From the NCBI GenBank assembly GCA_014529385.2, contig CM043946.1, forward strand, positions 16,511,077 to 16,575,076: DNA of 64,000 nucleotides, in the 5' to 3' direction. The first letter of the stretch is position 1. Every line of letters starts with the position of its first letter. Made by a program: the position numbers and the translations under genes. Positions 25,874-36,978 of the stretch are shown here, one piece after another. Under the pieces are notes generated by a model, which did not search any database, had not been told where the DNA came from, and was given only the letters and a program-made list of their open reading frames with translations. Source of the stretch: Adiantum capillus-veneris. Taxonomy: Eukaryota > Streptophyta > Polypodiopsida > Polypodiales > Pteridaceae.

Positions 25874-26140
25874 AACTAGTGCTACAGTTATACAGGTAAA
25901 TCAGATCGTCGAGATCACAACTAAGCCTAGCAGAGAGCTTTGAATTAGGCAAACCACTGGTCACCCGTGGGAGAGGCTAGAAAAATGGAATACAAGTGCT
26001 CACCAGGTCAGTAACAGGGTTGAAAGAAAAATGGAGTAGCAGATGCAACAGCCCCACAATCAATGGCAACATCGACAAATCAAAGCAGTTATGATGCAGC
26101 TTCAAGCTCATTAATAACAGTCAAATAAATTGGCGTTAGG

Positions 26141-26914
26141 TTGGAGTTAATAGGTCATTTCAAAGACTTTCCATGCTACATAGATGATGCAGACAATCTC
26201 TATCTAAATTCCAAGCTAAATGCTTTGAAAAGCCCGACAATACAGGTTGTGGAAGTAGACGAAGCTACCAACATGGCTAATTCACAAAAGAAGGTAATCG
26301 AAGATTGTTTAGGATCGGTGTACATGAAGCTCAAACCAGGTAGTGAGTTGGACATAATAAAATTGCACAGGCAAGATCTTCCAGAGGTTAGCAGTTGTCG
26401 AGTCACTATGCACTTGATAAAGTCAAATTACAAGGACAAAAGCTCTAGCAGTCTCTATAGAGATATGGAGGGTAGATGGTACAAAGCAGAAACACCTCAA
26501 CAAGCGAGGGAAGAGCCAGATCAATGCTTCATAGCTCATGAAGATGGTTCAAAGTTGGGTTACAAATACATGTTGACAAGTGGTAATATTTACCGCTTTG
26601 ATAATGAGCTTACCTTTAGCTTCCAATGCAAATACAGGGGTAGCTCAGAACAGAGAAATCACTCAAGAGACGGGACCTACTATAATCAATCTCCCAAAAA
26701 ATGAAGACATAGTCAGCATGAAGGAATTCCTTGAAGCCATGTGTAAACGACAGTTGCCTTCAACCACTTCAGAAATCAACAAGCAACCTGAACCAATAGT
26801 CCTTCATTCGATCCACGAAACAAGATGGAAAGACCCAATTTATGTAGATTCTGATGGACAAAGATGGGTTCAAGTCACGTGCGAAAGGACATTTAGCGAG
26901 TCAGTTCCTAGGAC
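26141..26914 (+). pseudogene. Unidentified ORF upstream of the G3-type LTR, 5' portion
   Basis: The frame from about 26141 contains ELDIIKLHRQDLPE, YRDMEGRWYKAE and GYKYMLTSGNIYRF. Near 26640 it shifts by one into a second frame (REITQETGPTIINLPKNEDI, then IYVDSDGQRWVQVTCERTF) that runs to the copia-1 insertion at 26914. I recognise no family: no zinc knuckle, no catalytic motif, no membrane segment. Position just upstream of an LTR suggests the 3' ORF of a retroelement. The coding capacity continues after copia-1 at 32096. Confidence 0.55.
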
Positions 26915-27140
26915 TGTTACCATATACATGTGGTAGTGATGTGTGTGAACACACTAGGACCGCCGGGGCATTTTTTCCCTCTTTAGGAGGTTTCTTCCCC
27001 GTGCATTGTATATACGCCCATCACTCTAGGGCTATCTATCTTTCCATTGCACACTAAGTAACACACTCTCTATCGTGTGCCTTGAGCTTCCTTTGTCTTC
27101 TCCAAGCTGTGTGTGTTTCTTTGCAACCCTAATTCCAACA
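26915..27140 (+). repeat. Copia-1 5' LTR
   Basis: Begins TGTTACCATATACATG and ends TTCCAACA immediately before the primer site. TATATACGCCC near 27009 is a possible TATA element. Confidence 0.93.
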
Positions 27141-27142
27141 AT

Positions 27143-27154
27143 TGGTATCAGAGC
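27143..27154 (+). promoter_or_regulatory. Copia-1 primer binding site (initiator Met tRNA)
   Basis: TGGTATCAGAGC, complementary to the 3' end of plant initiator-Met tRNA, lies 2 nt after the LTR. It primes minus-strand synthesis. Confidence 0.95.
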
Positions 27155-27502
27155 AGGTCACGTCCTCCCGGGCTTAGTCGCCAGCTACTCCAGCACACAC
27201 CTGCTCACCTTCTCTGATTTCAGTGACCTTTGGCGAGCGTTCGCAGGTCAACAATTATTTTGGGAGAACTCCAAGAGCTCCGTCTGCTCAGAATTTTGAT
27301 TTGGGCTCATTTCGGCCTCTGTTCCCACTACAGGCAGTACTGCACAGGCTATTTCGTCATTTTGTGCAGAATTTCTGTCAGTGATGTTTTTTGCAAAACA
27401 GGTGCCTTATAGTCTTCTACGGTTTGTGCTATATAGCACAGGTTGTTCCCGCTCCATTTCTCCTATTTTCGGGCAGTTTTTATATCAGGTGCAGCATTTA
27501 CC

Positions 27503-28507
27503 ATGGCTGACAACAACAACACAGATGTCTTCAAGATGTTTGCTGCTGAGGACAGGTTGGATGGGGACAATTACCCTATGTGGGCTTATATGATGCAACA
27601 TGTTCTTGTGTCAAAGGGTGTCTGGAACATTGTGCAAGGCATTGATGTACGTCCTGGTTCTGAGGATGTAGGCGATGTTGAGGATGTTGCAGGTCTTGCT
27701 GCAAGGATTGCAGCTATTAGAGTTGGTTTGCCTACGGCAGAACAAGCTCGTTGGGATGTTAAGGATGCGTAGGCTCATGCATTGATTGCGTTGTCTGTGA
27801 AGCGCACCATTATTCCTCACATCCGTTCAGCAAAATCTGCAAAACAGGCTTGGGATATTCTAGCGGGTCTTTATGCAAGCCGCAATGAGGCTAAAATTGC
27901 TTTGCTGCGTAAAGAGCTGGAGTCGAAGATTATGCATGAGGAAGATGATATGGACACTTTCCTTGCTAGTGTCAACGATATCAATGAGCAGCTTATTTCT
28001 GCAGGTGAAATTATTTCAGACAGTTCCCTTGTGCAGACTGTTCTTGATGCCTTACCAGATTCCTACCAGACTTTTGCTAGTACTTGGAGACTGATGACCC
28101 AAGGAAATCCTGAAGTTGTCAATTTTGATGCATTATGCACATTGCTGTTGCAAGAGTCACTGTCCAGAAAAAACAGGACTAGACAGCGTGCAGTTGAACA
28201 GGCTTTTATTGCTTCTCAAAGAAAGGGTGGTAACAGCAATGCAGCCACTTCTTATGGTTCTGCTGCGAGTGGCAAAAATTATGTTCCTAATGCTTCTGCT
28301 GGCAGTACTTCGTCTGGCAATTCTGGTGATAAGGGAAAAAAGAAGATGTGTTGCCATTATTGTAAAGCCAATGATCACTTGATCAAGTCGTGTCCTAAGT
28401 TGAAGGCCAAAGAGGCTAAGAAGAAAGAGGGTGGTTCCACTGCAAATGCTGGTTCCCCTACAAATGCAGCCATTGTTGAGTCTTCTGTGAAAGGAGACTG
28501 TTGCTGA
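27503..28507 (+). pseudogene. Copia-1 gag
   Basis: The start is the ATG at 27503 (MADNNNTDVFKMFAAEDRLD), 360 nt after the primer site. The capsid part (YPMWAYMMQHVLVSKGVWNI, later YQTFASTWRLMT) is standard copia gag. It ends with a CX2CX4HX4C zinc knuckle (C-HY-C-KAND-H-LIKS-C) that binds element RNA. An in-frame TAG at 27770 interrupts residues 89-91 (DA-stop-AHAL; a CAG to TAG change fits). The terminal TGA at 28505 comes from an extra T near 28499: without it the frame would run on as SVKGDVADVDVKWAF into pol. This element therefore had one fused gag-pol frame. Confidence 0.9.
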
Positions 28508-30683
28508 TGTTGATGTAAAATGGGCTTTTAGCGCAGAGTGCACTTACAATCCTGCTGTCCATGATACATGCTTGTCAGTTGCTGCAGATTCACATGTGTG
28601 GTATTTCGATAGTGGTGCTACAAAGCACATTACCTCACATCGTGAATTGTTTACCTCTCTCAAGTCTGTCCCTCATGGGAATTCAGTCACTTGTGCCAAC
28701 AACGCCTCTTATCCAGTTCAGGGAGTTGGAAAGATTGTGCTTACTGCTACTAATGGCAGTTCTTTCACACTTGTTGATGCACTTTGTGTACCTGGGATCA
28801 AGAAGAATCTCTTGTCTGTATCCGCACTTGCTAGACTTGGACTTGTAGTCAAATTTGTGGATGACAGATGTACAGTTCATGATCTCAGTTTTGGTGATGA
28901 AATTGTTGAATCTGGCCTTTTGTGCCGTGGGTTGTATAAGCTCACTTTGTATGACAAGTGTGGACAAAACTTTGCAAATGCAGTTGTAGATTCAAGGGCT
29001 ATTTCAGATGCAAAACTTTGGCATGCACGTTTTAGTCATCTGAATTTTGCCAGTTTGCTGCGTTTGCAGAAATCTGATATGGTTGCTTCTTTGCCGCCTC
29101 TTGAAGCACCTGTCAAACATGTTTGTGAAGGCTGTATTTTGGGTAAGATGCAGCGTTCTAAGTTTCCAAAGGATGGTTCAGTTCGGGCCACATGCAGGTT
29201 GCAGCTTGTGCATAGTGATGTTTGTGGGCCCATGCAAACTCCGTCCTTGGGCAATTACCTGTACTTTGTGACTTTCATTGATGATTACTCGAGGCATGCA
29301 TGGGTATTTCCACTTAAAGCGAAGTCCGAAGTCTTTATGTGCTTCAAAAAATTTCTGGCTATGGCTGAAAATGTCTCGAAATGTACTATTGGCACCCTCC
29401 ATTCAGATCGAGGGGGGGAGTATATGTCTCATGAATTTAATGCATTTCTGGCTAGTCGTGGGATAAAACACCAATGTACAATGCCTTATACACCTCAGCA
29501 AAATGGTGTTGCTGAGAGGAAAAACAGGTCACTGACGGAAATGGCACGATGTATGGTCAAAAGTCAAGCTTTACCGCATTCTTTTTGGCTTGAGGCCATC
29601 ATGTGTGCCACTTATGTACTTAACAGGTGTCCTACGAGAGCTTTGCAGTCTATTACTCCATATCAAGCATGGCATGATAGAAAACCTTCTATTGAGCACA
29701 TGCGTGTTTTTGGCTGTTTGGCATATGCTTTGGTGCCACAAGTGCAGCGCAGAAAATTGGATGATAAGGCTGTCAAATGTATTTTTGTTGGTTATAGTGC
29801 TGAAAGCAAAGGTTACAGGTTGTATCATCCGCAAACAAAACGTATTCTGGTTTCTCGGGATATAGTGTTTGTGGAAGATTCTGTTCAGCCCTTGTTGTCA
29901 TGTACTAGAGACAGTAATGTAAGCTCACGGGACATTTATGAAACTTTGTTGCCTCTTTTTAGTGGTGGAAATACGAATGTAAGTTCCAATGAGGCAAATG
30001 TACAGCCTATGGGGGTGTCTAAAAATGTTTTAGATCAACCTATTACTGATGCAGATGTACATGATGTACTTGATGAGGAAAGGGCTGAAAATGAGCAGGC
30101 TAGAGGTATGCCACAATGGCTGGTGCACACTTTGCGTGATAGTAAATTGGATGCACCTTTGTCTAGTCGTACTCGTTCAGGCTCTCGCCATGCATCTTAT
30201 GCATCAGATTGTTATGCTTTGGCTGTGTCTAGTTTACATGATGTTGAGGAGCCTCTGTCTTTTGATGAAGCACAGAATTCAGAAAATTGTATGGCTGCCA
30301 TGCAATCAGAATATGATGCACTTATAGAAAATGACACGTGGACTTTATGTGATTTGCCTCCTGGCAAAAAGACCATTGGTACAAAGTGGGTTTACAAGTT
30401 GAAACGCAAACCGGATGGTGAGATTGATCGCCATAAGGCTCGACTTGTTGCAAAGGGTTATGCACAGCAAAAAGGCATAGATTATGAAGAGACTTTTGCT
30501 CCCACTTGTCGTATGACTATAGTGCGTTTTCTATGTGCATTGGCAGCTCATTTTGGTTGGGATGTACATCAATCAAACATTGTTACTGCTTTCTTGAATG
30601 GTGACATATTTGAGGAAGTTTATGTAACGCAGCCTCGCGGTTTTGTCATAAAACGACAAGAGGACAAAAGTGTGCAGATGTAA
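28508..30683 (+). pseudogene. Copia-1 pol, first part: protease, integrase, RT start
   Basis: Numbering from 28572: protease active site WYFDSGATKHIT (Asp 13); GAG-pre-integrase zinc region LWHARFSHLN with CEGC; integrase triad D216 (VHSD), D279 (LHSD) and E315 (GVAE), a DD35E spacing. RT begins near residue 570 (IGTKWVYKLKRKPDGEIDRH, then KARLVAKGYAQQ). The motif that normally reads DVKTAFLNG is QSNIVTAFLNG: the first catalytic Asp of RT is Asn, a G-to-A change. An extra A near 30665 causes a frameshift and a stop at 30681. Confidence 0.93.
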
Positions 30684-31788
30684 GAAGGCTTTGTATGGGT
30701 TGAAGCAATCTCCTCGTGCTTGGTATGAGAAAGCTGACACTCATTTGGTTAAAGGAGGCTTTCGTAACAGTCCAACAGAAAGCACATTGTATGTAAAGCG
30801 TGAGGGTGATGTACTTCTCATTGTGGTTCTTTATGTTGATGATTTGCTGATCACTGGACCAAATGAGAGACATATTGCTGAATTTAAGGCTGATTTGAAT
30901 GCTACTTTCAAGATGAAAGATTTGGGGCTGTTGCATCATTACTTGGGTATACAGTTTAAGCAGTGTGATGGTGGTATTGCCTTGTGTCAGAAAAGTTACA
31001 TAGAGACATTGCTATGTAAGTTTGGACTTGAGGATTGCAAACCTATTGCCACTCCCATGGAAACAGGTTTGAAGTTGAGTCTACATGATGTTGGTGATCC
31101 TGCTGATGTCACTCTTTACCAAACTGCTGTTGGCTGCCTCATTTATGTATGCAACCCGAGGCCGGATATTCAGTTTGCAGTCTCATAGTTCATCAGATTT
31201 CTGCATAGCCCAGGGTCTAAGCATTGGTAGGCTGTCAAGAGAATTTTCTGCTACCTTAGTGGCACTTTACATCTTGGCTTGTTTTATCCCAAGGGGGGAT
31301 CATTGCCGCCAGACTTACATGCTTTTTCAGACTCAGATTGGGCTGGTTGTTTTGACACGCGAGTGTCCACAAGTGGTTTTTGTTTCATGCTTGGCAGTTC
31401 ATGTATATCATGGTTGAGCAAGAAGCAACCTACTGTGGCCACTTTGAGTTGTGAGGCTGAGTACAGGGCAGTCTTTACAGCTACGGTTGAGTGTGTATGG
31501 CTCAGACGCCTTATGGCTGATTTGGGTGTTGGACAGGACACTGCCAACACTATCTACACTGACAGTCAGAGCGCATTGGCAGTTGCGAGGAACCCAGTTT
31601 TTCATGCTCGCACAAAGCACATTGAGGTGCATTACCACTATGTCAGGGAGAGACTCTCAGCAGGAGAGATCAGCTTGGCTTATGTGCCAACACAGGACAA
31701 CCTTGCAGATCTTTTCACAAAGGCATTGTCTCGTGAGAAGCTTGAAGCTTTCCGCAAAGCTTTGGGCTTACTCCCCTTTGTGGACTGA
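30670..31788 (+). pseudogene. Copia-1 pol, second part: RT and RNase H
   Basis: Continues in a new frame with CKKALYGLKQSPRAWY, the catalytic LYVDDLLITG, and HHYLGIQF. After TAG stops at 31186 (VS-stop-FIRFLHSP) and 31228 (KHW-stop-AVKRI), both at expected Gln codons, the same frame gives RNase H: DSDWAGC, LSCEAEYRA, TDSQSALA and KHIEVHYHYVRE, the usual copia RNase H. It ends at 31788. Confidence 0.92.
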
Positions 31789-31851
31789 TCCTGTCCTCAG
31801 GGCATGGCACTTCCCTTTACTCATGTGCCAGCTCTCGTTCACCGCATCACT

Positions 31852-31863
31852 CCAAGGGGGATT
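31852..31863 (+). promoter_or_regulatory. Copia-1 polypurine tract
   Basis: CAAGGGGGATT directly precedes the 3' LTR and is the plus-strand primer in copia elements. Confidence 0.8.
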
Positions 31864-32090
31864 TTCTACCATATACATGTGGTAGTGATGTGTGTGAACA
31901 CACTAGGACCGCCGGGGCATTTTTTCCCTCTTTAGGAGGTTTTTTCCCCAGTGCATTGTATATACGCCCATCACTCTAGGGCTATCTATCATTCCATTGC
32001 ACACTAAGTAACACAATCTCTATTGTGTGCCTTGAGCTTCCTTTGTCTTCTCCAAGCTGTGTGTGTTTCTCTGCAACCCTAATTCCAACA
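31864..32090 (+). repeat. Copia-1 3' LTR
   Basis: Matches the 5' LTR with about seven substitutions and one extra A. Its first three bases are TTC instead of TGT, so the terminal TG is mutated. It is followed by the second AGGAC. Confidence 0.93.
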
Positions 32091-32095
32091 AGGAC

Positions 32096-32354
32096 ACTAT
32101 GGGCAATGCGCATTGGAGACAAGAGCTATGATATAGATGGAAGATGCTATGAATTAGATCTTATTGCAGATAAATTCTCGGAAAGAGCTGCAACTTTCAT
32201 CTTGTCACCTTCAACTCCACAAGACCAAATTGAGCAACAGACACATGACAAAATGATATCTAACCAGGTAAATATTGGTCACACTACCACTATTGCACAA
32301 AGTCAATCACTAGAAGATAGGGAAGTGCACTTAAAAGCTCTAGGCTTCCACTGA
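32096..32354 (+). pseudogene. Unidentified ORF, 3' portion after copia-1
   Basis: When copia-1 and one AGGAC are removed, ESVPRT from the left joins LWAMRIGDKSYDIDGRCYEL without a break, and the frame runs on (LIADKFSERAATFILSPSTP) to a TGA at 32352. The rejoining shows that copia-1 landed in an open frame. The product is unrecognised and about 80 codons of it lie here. Confidence 0.7.
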
Positions 32355-32621
32355 CACAAGATCAGACTTTGAATTTGTATGAGCACAATTCAACTCCTTG
32401 CCCTAACGTACTATACCTAGCCTTTTATTTTGCTTTATTCCCATAATAACTCAAGCCAATGCTTTTACTTGAACCCAAATGCCTAATCTCATATTACACC
32501 AACAAGTCAACCCAACAGATTACAGCTCTTCAAAACAACATTTACCACCAATTTCAAATATCGCCAGTGCCAGCCAACCAGGCAGCTCACGAGGACGTGC
32601 ACTGAAATCGGATGGAGGGAG

Positions 32622-33603
32622 TGTTTGGCTCGGCTAAGTCAACAATGGCCAAATGGACCAGTCAAAGATGCTATTTACTATTTTTAGTAAATACTAACAA
32701 GGCCAGATGATGCGGATGCGAAGTAAAGATGAAGATGAAGCAAATACAAGCAACAGATGCAGAGAACATTTGGAATTGATGACTATCTATGGAGTTATGG
32801 TCACAATTGACGGTCACTTAAGTTTTAGGATTTTTCTTCAAATGACCGCAAATGCGGGTTGTAATTATGTTTTGGTCTCATCAAGAGTTCCAAGTTGTAA
32901 ACATTGAGCTATATTTAGATCCTAGGCAGTGCAGATAGCAGATTAAGTGAGTTTGGCCATTTGGGTGTCCGGCCACTTCTAAAAAGCCTAGAGAGTATAT
33001 AACTCACAACACACAATGTGAAAGGGGATTCTTACTCATTTGAGATAAGCTTTGTGAAGAAGGAGATGGCTATGGAGTTCTTGAGCTTTCTACGTGTGTG
33101 CATGGACGATTCGGCCTCATGCCAATAGCTAAACTCTAACCTCTTCTCTCTCATTTGCTCATGGTGTAATCAATGCTTGATTAATCAAAGATTAGTGGTT
33201 GATTTGTTGATTAATCTCTCTCTTTTTTCATATTTTCCTCTTGTTTAAGCATGCTACTAAGTGTGTGTAGGCTTGTGTAGAGTGTTGGTGCCGGTGTGGT
33301 CATTCTATGCTATTCTATGCTCATTGTGTGCTTGATTAGAGTTGGCTTAGTGATTGATTAGAGAGTAGTGCATGATTAAGATTGTGTGTGACAGATTAGG
33401 CCGAATGGTAGAATAAGTAGTGTGCTCACTCCTCGTAGCAACATCTTACCCGCTCTGTAGCTTTCTTTGTGTGTAGGTTTCACCTTCTAATCCTTCATTT
33501 GGCACGCACAAGCCACTTGTGTGTTTCCATGCCCTAGCCGGATCCTACTCCTCGGATTGACATTATGTTGATGTCCTCCCTATGCTAGGATGACGTCCCA
33601 ACA
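32622..33603 (+). repeat. LTR-like repeat, copy 2 (G3 3' LTR)
   Basis: Starts TGTTTGGCTCGGCTAAG directly after a purine tract (CGGATGGAGGGAG), as a 3' LTR does. The first 379 bp match 19993-20347. A TATA-like AGAGTATATAAC lies at 32992. The right end, CCCAACA at 33603, is a guess. No reading frame is evident in 33001-33780. Confidence 0.6.
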
Positions 33604-33780
33604 ATCACTTAATAACTTTTCTCGCTTTTGAGCTTGCTTGGATAAGTTCGCTCGATGTTTGGTAGAACTCGTCAAGCTCAAGGTTGCAAAAATTTGTTAA
33701 ACTAGAGACACACTTTTGACAAAAAAAATTCAGGTAAAATCTGGTAGGATGGTTTCCAAAGTGTCATCCCCGCGATTGAT

Positions 33781-34160
33781 GTTCAGAGTTTTGAAAAGTC
33801 TTGAGCAATCAAGGGCTATGAGATTTTGACCAGAAATAGTAAAATCTCTACATGACAATTCAAAAAAATTATATCTAGATAACAAATATCCACCTCCAAA
33901 CATATGGAATGGGGATGAGATGGTCTTTCAAGGATCACATGATAAAGGCATGAGAATCCTTGCAAAAAAAGGAACCAAAATTGTTTACGAAATTACATGT
34001 GCTTCTAGAGAGGGATGATTACGAAATTACATGTGCTTCTAGAGAGGGATGATTGTTCTTTGTTATGTGAATGCATCAAGTCAAGCAATCCCATCTTATT
34101 ACATCTTCAATGGCAATAAAATGAAGGACAATTACATGAAGGTTGTGAACCAAGAGCATT
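33781..34160 (+). pseudogene. Pogo-like transposase, part left of G1
   Basis: The frame reads LKSLEQSRAMRF (stop) PEIVKSLHD, then KYPPPNIWNGDE with the first catalytic Asp at 33914-33916, then MRILAKKGTKIVYEITCASREG. A 34-bp tandem duplication (unit starting 33986 and 34020) and a one-base loss follow. The reading then resumes as IVLCYVNASSQAIPSYYIFN and NYMKVVNQEH up to the G1 boundary at 34160. This is the DDE domain of a pogo/Tigger-type transposase, which cuts and pastes the element at TA sites. The rest of the domain is at 54344, beyond G1. Confidence 0.85.
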
Positions 34161-35056
34161 TGTTAGCAGCAAGCTAACATAGATACCATTTTTTGGAGCT
34201 CTCATGTAAAAACACTTATTATTTTTTGATAAATTGAGAATATTGTAACTCCTATTTTTTGGATAAACCTTGTAATTGATGAGTCGGGACTGCAAGCTTC
34301 CACATTGTATCAACTTGTCATTACCTATCTTTAGTTAGAGCTCCCAAATTATTAGTTTTGACCACCAAAAACCTTGCCTAAGGTATAAAAGCCAATTTTT
34401 GTAAGTCATTTGTAAGTTTTGGATAATCAAATACAGAGCATGAGCTAATGGCACTCACTTCTCTCCTTCTTACGCTTCCTACTCCCTCTACGGTTGTCAC
34501 ATTGCAGTCGCATTTGTTGCATTGCAATCGCAAGTAAGAGCTCTACGCATTGACATAAACACATCATAGTACTTCGTAGCTTTTGGCATCGCTGACGCGG
34601 CCTAATTTCATCATAAGTAGGAATTTACACTTCAAAATTAAAAACTAAGTATAGGCGGGGTATTGGGGCATCATTGCTAAGCATTTAGGTGCATTCTGGG
34701 TCGAAAAAGACTAGGTCACGATTTTGACACTTGACCTAAAGTGTAATTTGAGACCATAATCATGCGTGCTTAGGTCCTATAACTAGTCCTAGAAGTTTTG
34801 TTACGTTTGGATGTCATTTGTTGTTGTAACGGATATGATTTGTTTGCCGATGAGCGATTGGCTTTTATTGATTTCAGTCACTTAAGTGTAGCTTAAGTTA
34901 GATTCGAAGTTTTTGATGTTTTCCGAGAGATTGACAACCTCTTGTAGCCTCTATGCACTAGTTGAGTTAGCTTCGTTCAATGGATTGACAATTTAATCGT
35001 GGTTCTCGCTAAAACTGCAATAAGATAGGATAGTGAGGTTAGACGTCCGTCCCACA
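34161..35056 (+). repeat. G1 5' LTR
   Basis: Starts TGTTAGCAGCAAGC and ends CCCACA before the primer site. A TATA box (GGTATAAAAGCC) lies near 34384. It aligns with 53330-54343 throughout, apart from a 102-bp duplication in the other copy. Confidence 0.9.
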
Positions 35057-35076
35057 TTGGGCGCCGCTACCGGGGA
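35057..35076 (+). promoter_or_regulatory. G1 primer binding site (Asp tRNA)
   Basis: TTGGGCGCCGCTACCGGGGA matches the complement of the plant tRNA-Asp 3' end (TGGCGCCGTTGCCGGGG), with one inserted G and two changes. It adjoins the LTR, as in Athila/Tat-type elements. Confidence 0.85.
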
Positions 35077-35569
35077 TCGAAGAGACCTAAATTAGGGAAA
35101 AACACGAGCGTCTTGTGAAGTTATCCTTTAACTTCATCTAAGATCTCCTAGAGTAAAAACTTTCTTTTTAGAAACGGCATAGCTTAAGATTGTCGTCTTT
35201 TGCTGTGTAGAGGTAGCTTGGAAGTAATCGTACTTGTCGAATGCCTTTAGGATTGTAGGATTGTAGAATTAGACTAGGATTTTGAGAATGGTTGATAGAT
35301 GAGACAAATCAATGCTCAGGACACCATAAAAAACAAGAAAACGAGTGTTTGTGGACACTTTCCACAACCCCATTGCATGAGAACCTAGGAGTAGGGTTAG
35401 TAAGATCCGAGATGGATTTCAGGACATTGATCTTTCCGAAAGAATCATTGTGAGTTGTTATTTGAAGTGCAGAATTTCAGGTCTACGGCTAGAAATAGCA
35501 AAAAAGACTCCAAACCACTCAATCCAACTGGAGAGTATGCTTAAAAGTTGTATGCACCAGTGGGTAAGT

Positions 35570-36700
35570 TCAAGGACACTTTGAGGTAAAAATTTCAAGA
35601 GTTTGCAAAAACTCATATTATTTACTTTTTCTTGACATTTTAGGCCAAATTAAGTTTTGACTTGATTTATAGGCTTAAAACAACTCATGAAAAGACTGTC
35701 CATGAAAAAGGTGCAAAAAATTGTTCATTTTGGGCATAAAGTAAATAATCGTGATTATTTACTTTCAACTCAAATTTTACTAAGGTTGATACCTCATTAC
35801 ATGTGTATAAACAAATTTTGTAAAGGCTCAAAAGATTTAGATCACCAAACTGGCAAAAAAACTGGGTAAAAATTAAAGTTTGTACTGACTTTCTGAAACT
35901 TGAGTGTAAATTGGGAAAAACAATTGTCCAAACTCAATGAAATTTGGTTCATAGGCTTATATTGATCTGATAAACATGTGTACATGCTCACTTGACCAAA
36001 AAGATGCAAAAAGTTTCCATTTGTAAATAAATGCAATTATTAACATCTGTCCCATTTTTTAACTTTTTTGACTAAGTTAGCATACCACTAGTTTTATCAT
36101 GTTGTAATAAGCCCACAAACCAAATTTGATAAGATTTGGATCATTGGATTGAAAATTGTGACCAAAATTGCAAAGTCAGTCTGTGGACACAAAATTGATG
36201 ACCATTTGACCAAAAATAGTCCAAACTTGATAAAATTTGGCTAGAGACCTTAAGTTGAAGTAGTTAACAAATGTGTGTCAAGATTGGGGCAAAAAACTTG
36301 CAAAAATTAGCCAGAGTAAATAATCGTGATTACTTATATCTACTTCAAAAATTGACAATCTTGCATATTTGGGCATACCACAAGGTCAAGCATATCAAGT
36401 AGACCACACAAATCAATTTTGATGAAATTTGAATCACAAAAGTGAGACTTAAGCTAGATTCTCGAAATCAGAGTCTACGGACACAGAACATTGATAAACT
36501 TGAACAGATTTTGTCCAAACTTGTTAATACTTGTCCAAGGATCTTAACAGGTTGTATACTTGGCAAATCAAGCCAAAAAGGGCAAAAAACTAACAAAAGT
36601 AAATAATTACAATTATTTACTACTGCTACACAGAGCCACCCATTTTGACTTTTGAGCTTGTACACTGTTAGACCAACATAGTACAAGGACACCGAGAAAG
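35570..36700 (+). repeat. G1 leader: ~285-bp diverged tandem repeats, each with a 22-nt palindrome
   Basis: Palindromes with arms GTAAATAATC and GATTATTTAC, or close variants, start at 35741, 36023, 36316 and 36599, i.e. 282, 293 and 283 bp apart. Between them other blocks recur in the same order: a TTTGATGAAATTTG-like block, a GTCTGTGGACAC-like block about 150 bp after each of two palindromes, and GTCCAAACT(T/C) with GGCAAAAAACT. Pairing is kept in diverged copies: the arms GTAAATAATC/GATTATTTAC at 35741 become GTAAATAATT/AATTATTTAC at 36599. No reading frame spans the region. It is the untranslated leader of the element RNA and may hold promoter, dimerisation or packaging signals; that part is inference. 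Confidence 0.8.
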
Positions 36701-36978
36701 TTTGGGTTCAATCGAATCCAAATTGGTACGTGTTCACTCAGTTTTTGAGTTGCAGATTGATCCTTTGATTTTTGCCAAATTTGAGTTGGGAATTTGCAAT
36801 TGTTGACTCAATTAGCTCAATTTACAGTGATACACATAGACCAATCATAATAGCTAGCAAAAAACTATATTGTCTTTATAAAAGAATAGCTAACTTGATC
36901 AAATTTGTACAAGAATCGGGTTGCAGATGAGGAATCGGTAGCTCAGACAGAAAGTGCATTCTAGTCAAGTGAAAGAAA

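Larger units (their letters stand above)
26915..32090 (+). mobile_element. Copia-1: structurally complete Ty1/copia retrotransposon
   Basis: A 5,176-bp element bounded by 226/227-bp LTRs, flanked on both sides by AGGAC (26910-26914 and 32091-32095), the expected 5-bp target duplication. It has an initiator-Met primer site, then gag, protease, integrase, RT and RNase H in the Ty1/copia order, and a purine tract before the 3' LTR. The LTRs differ at about seven positions plus one indel, so insertion is fairly recent. Even so, the coding region has three in-frame stops and two frameshifts, and the element is probably dead. It sits inside the unidentified ORF of 26141-32354. Confidence 0.95.

Noticed and set aside
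25843-25915. Functional tRNA-Asp gene
   Set aside because: Only the 5' half matches; anticodon arm, B box and 3' acceptor strand are missing.
35741-36620. CRISPR-like array (palindromic repeats at regular spacing)
   Set aside because: Units are about 285 bp, diverged, inside a plant retrotransposon leader; no spacers or cas genes.
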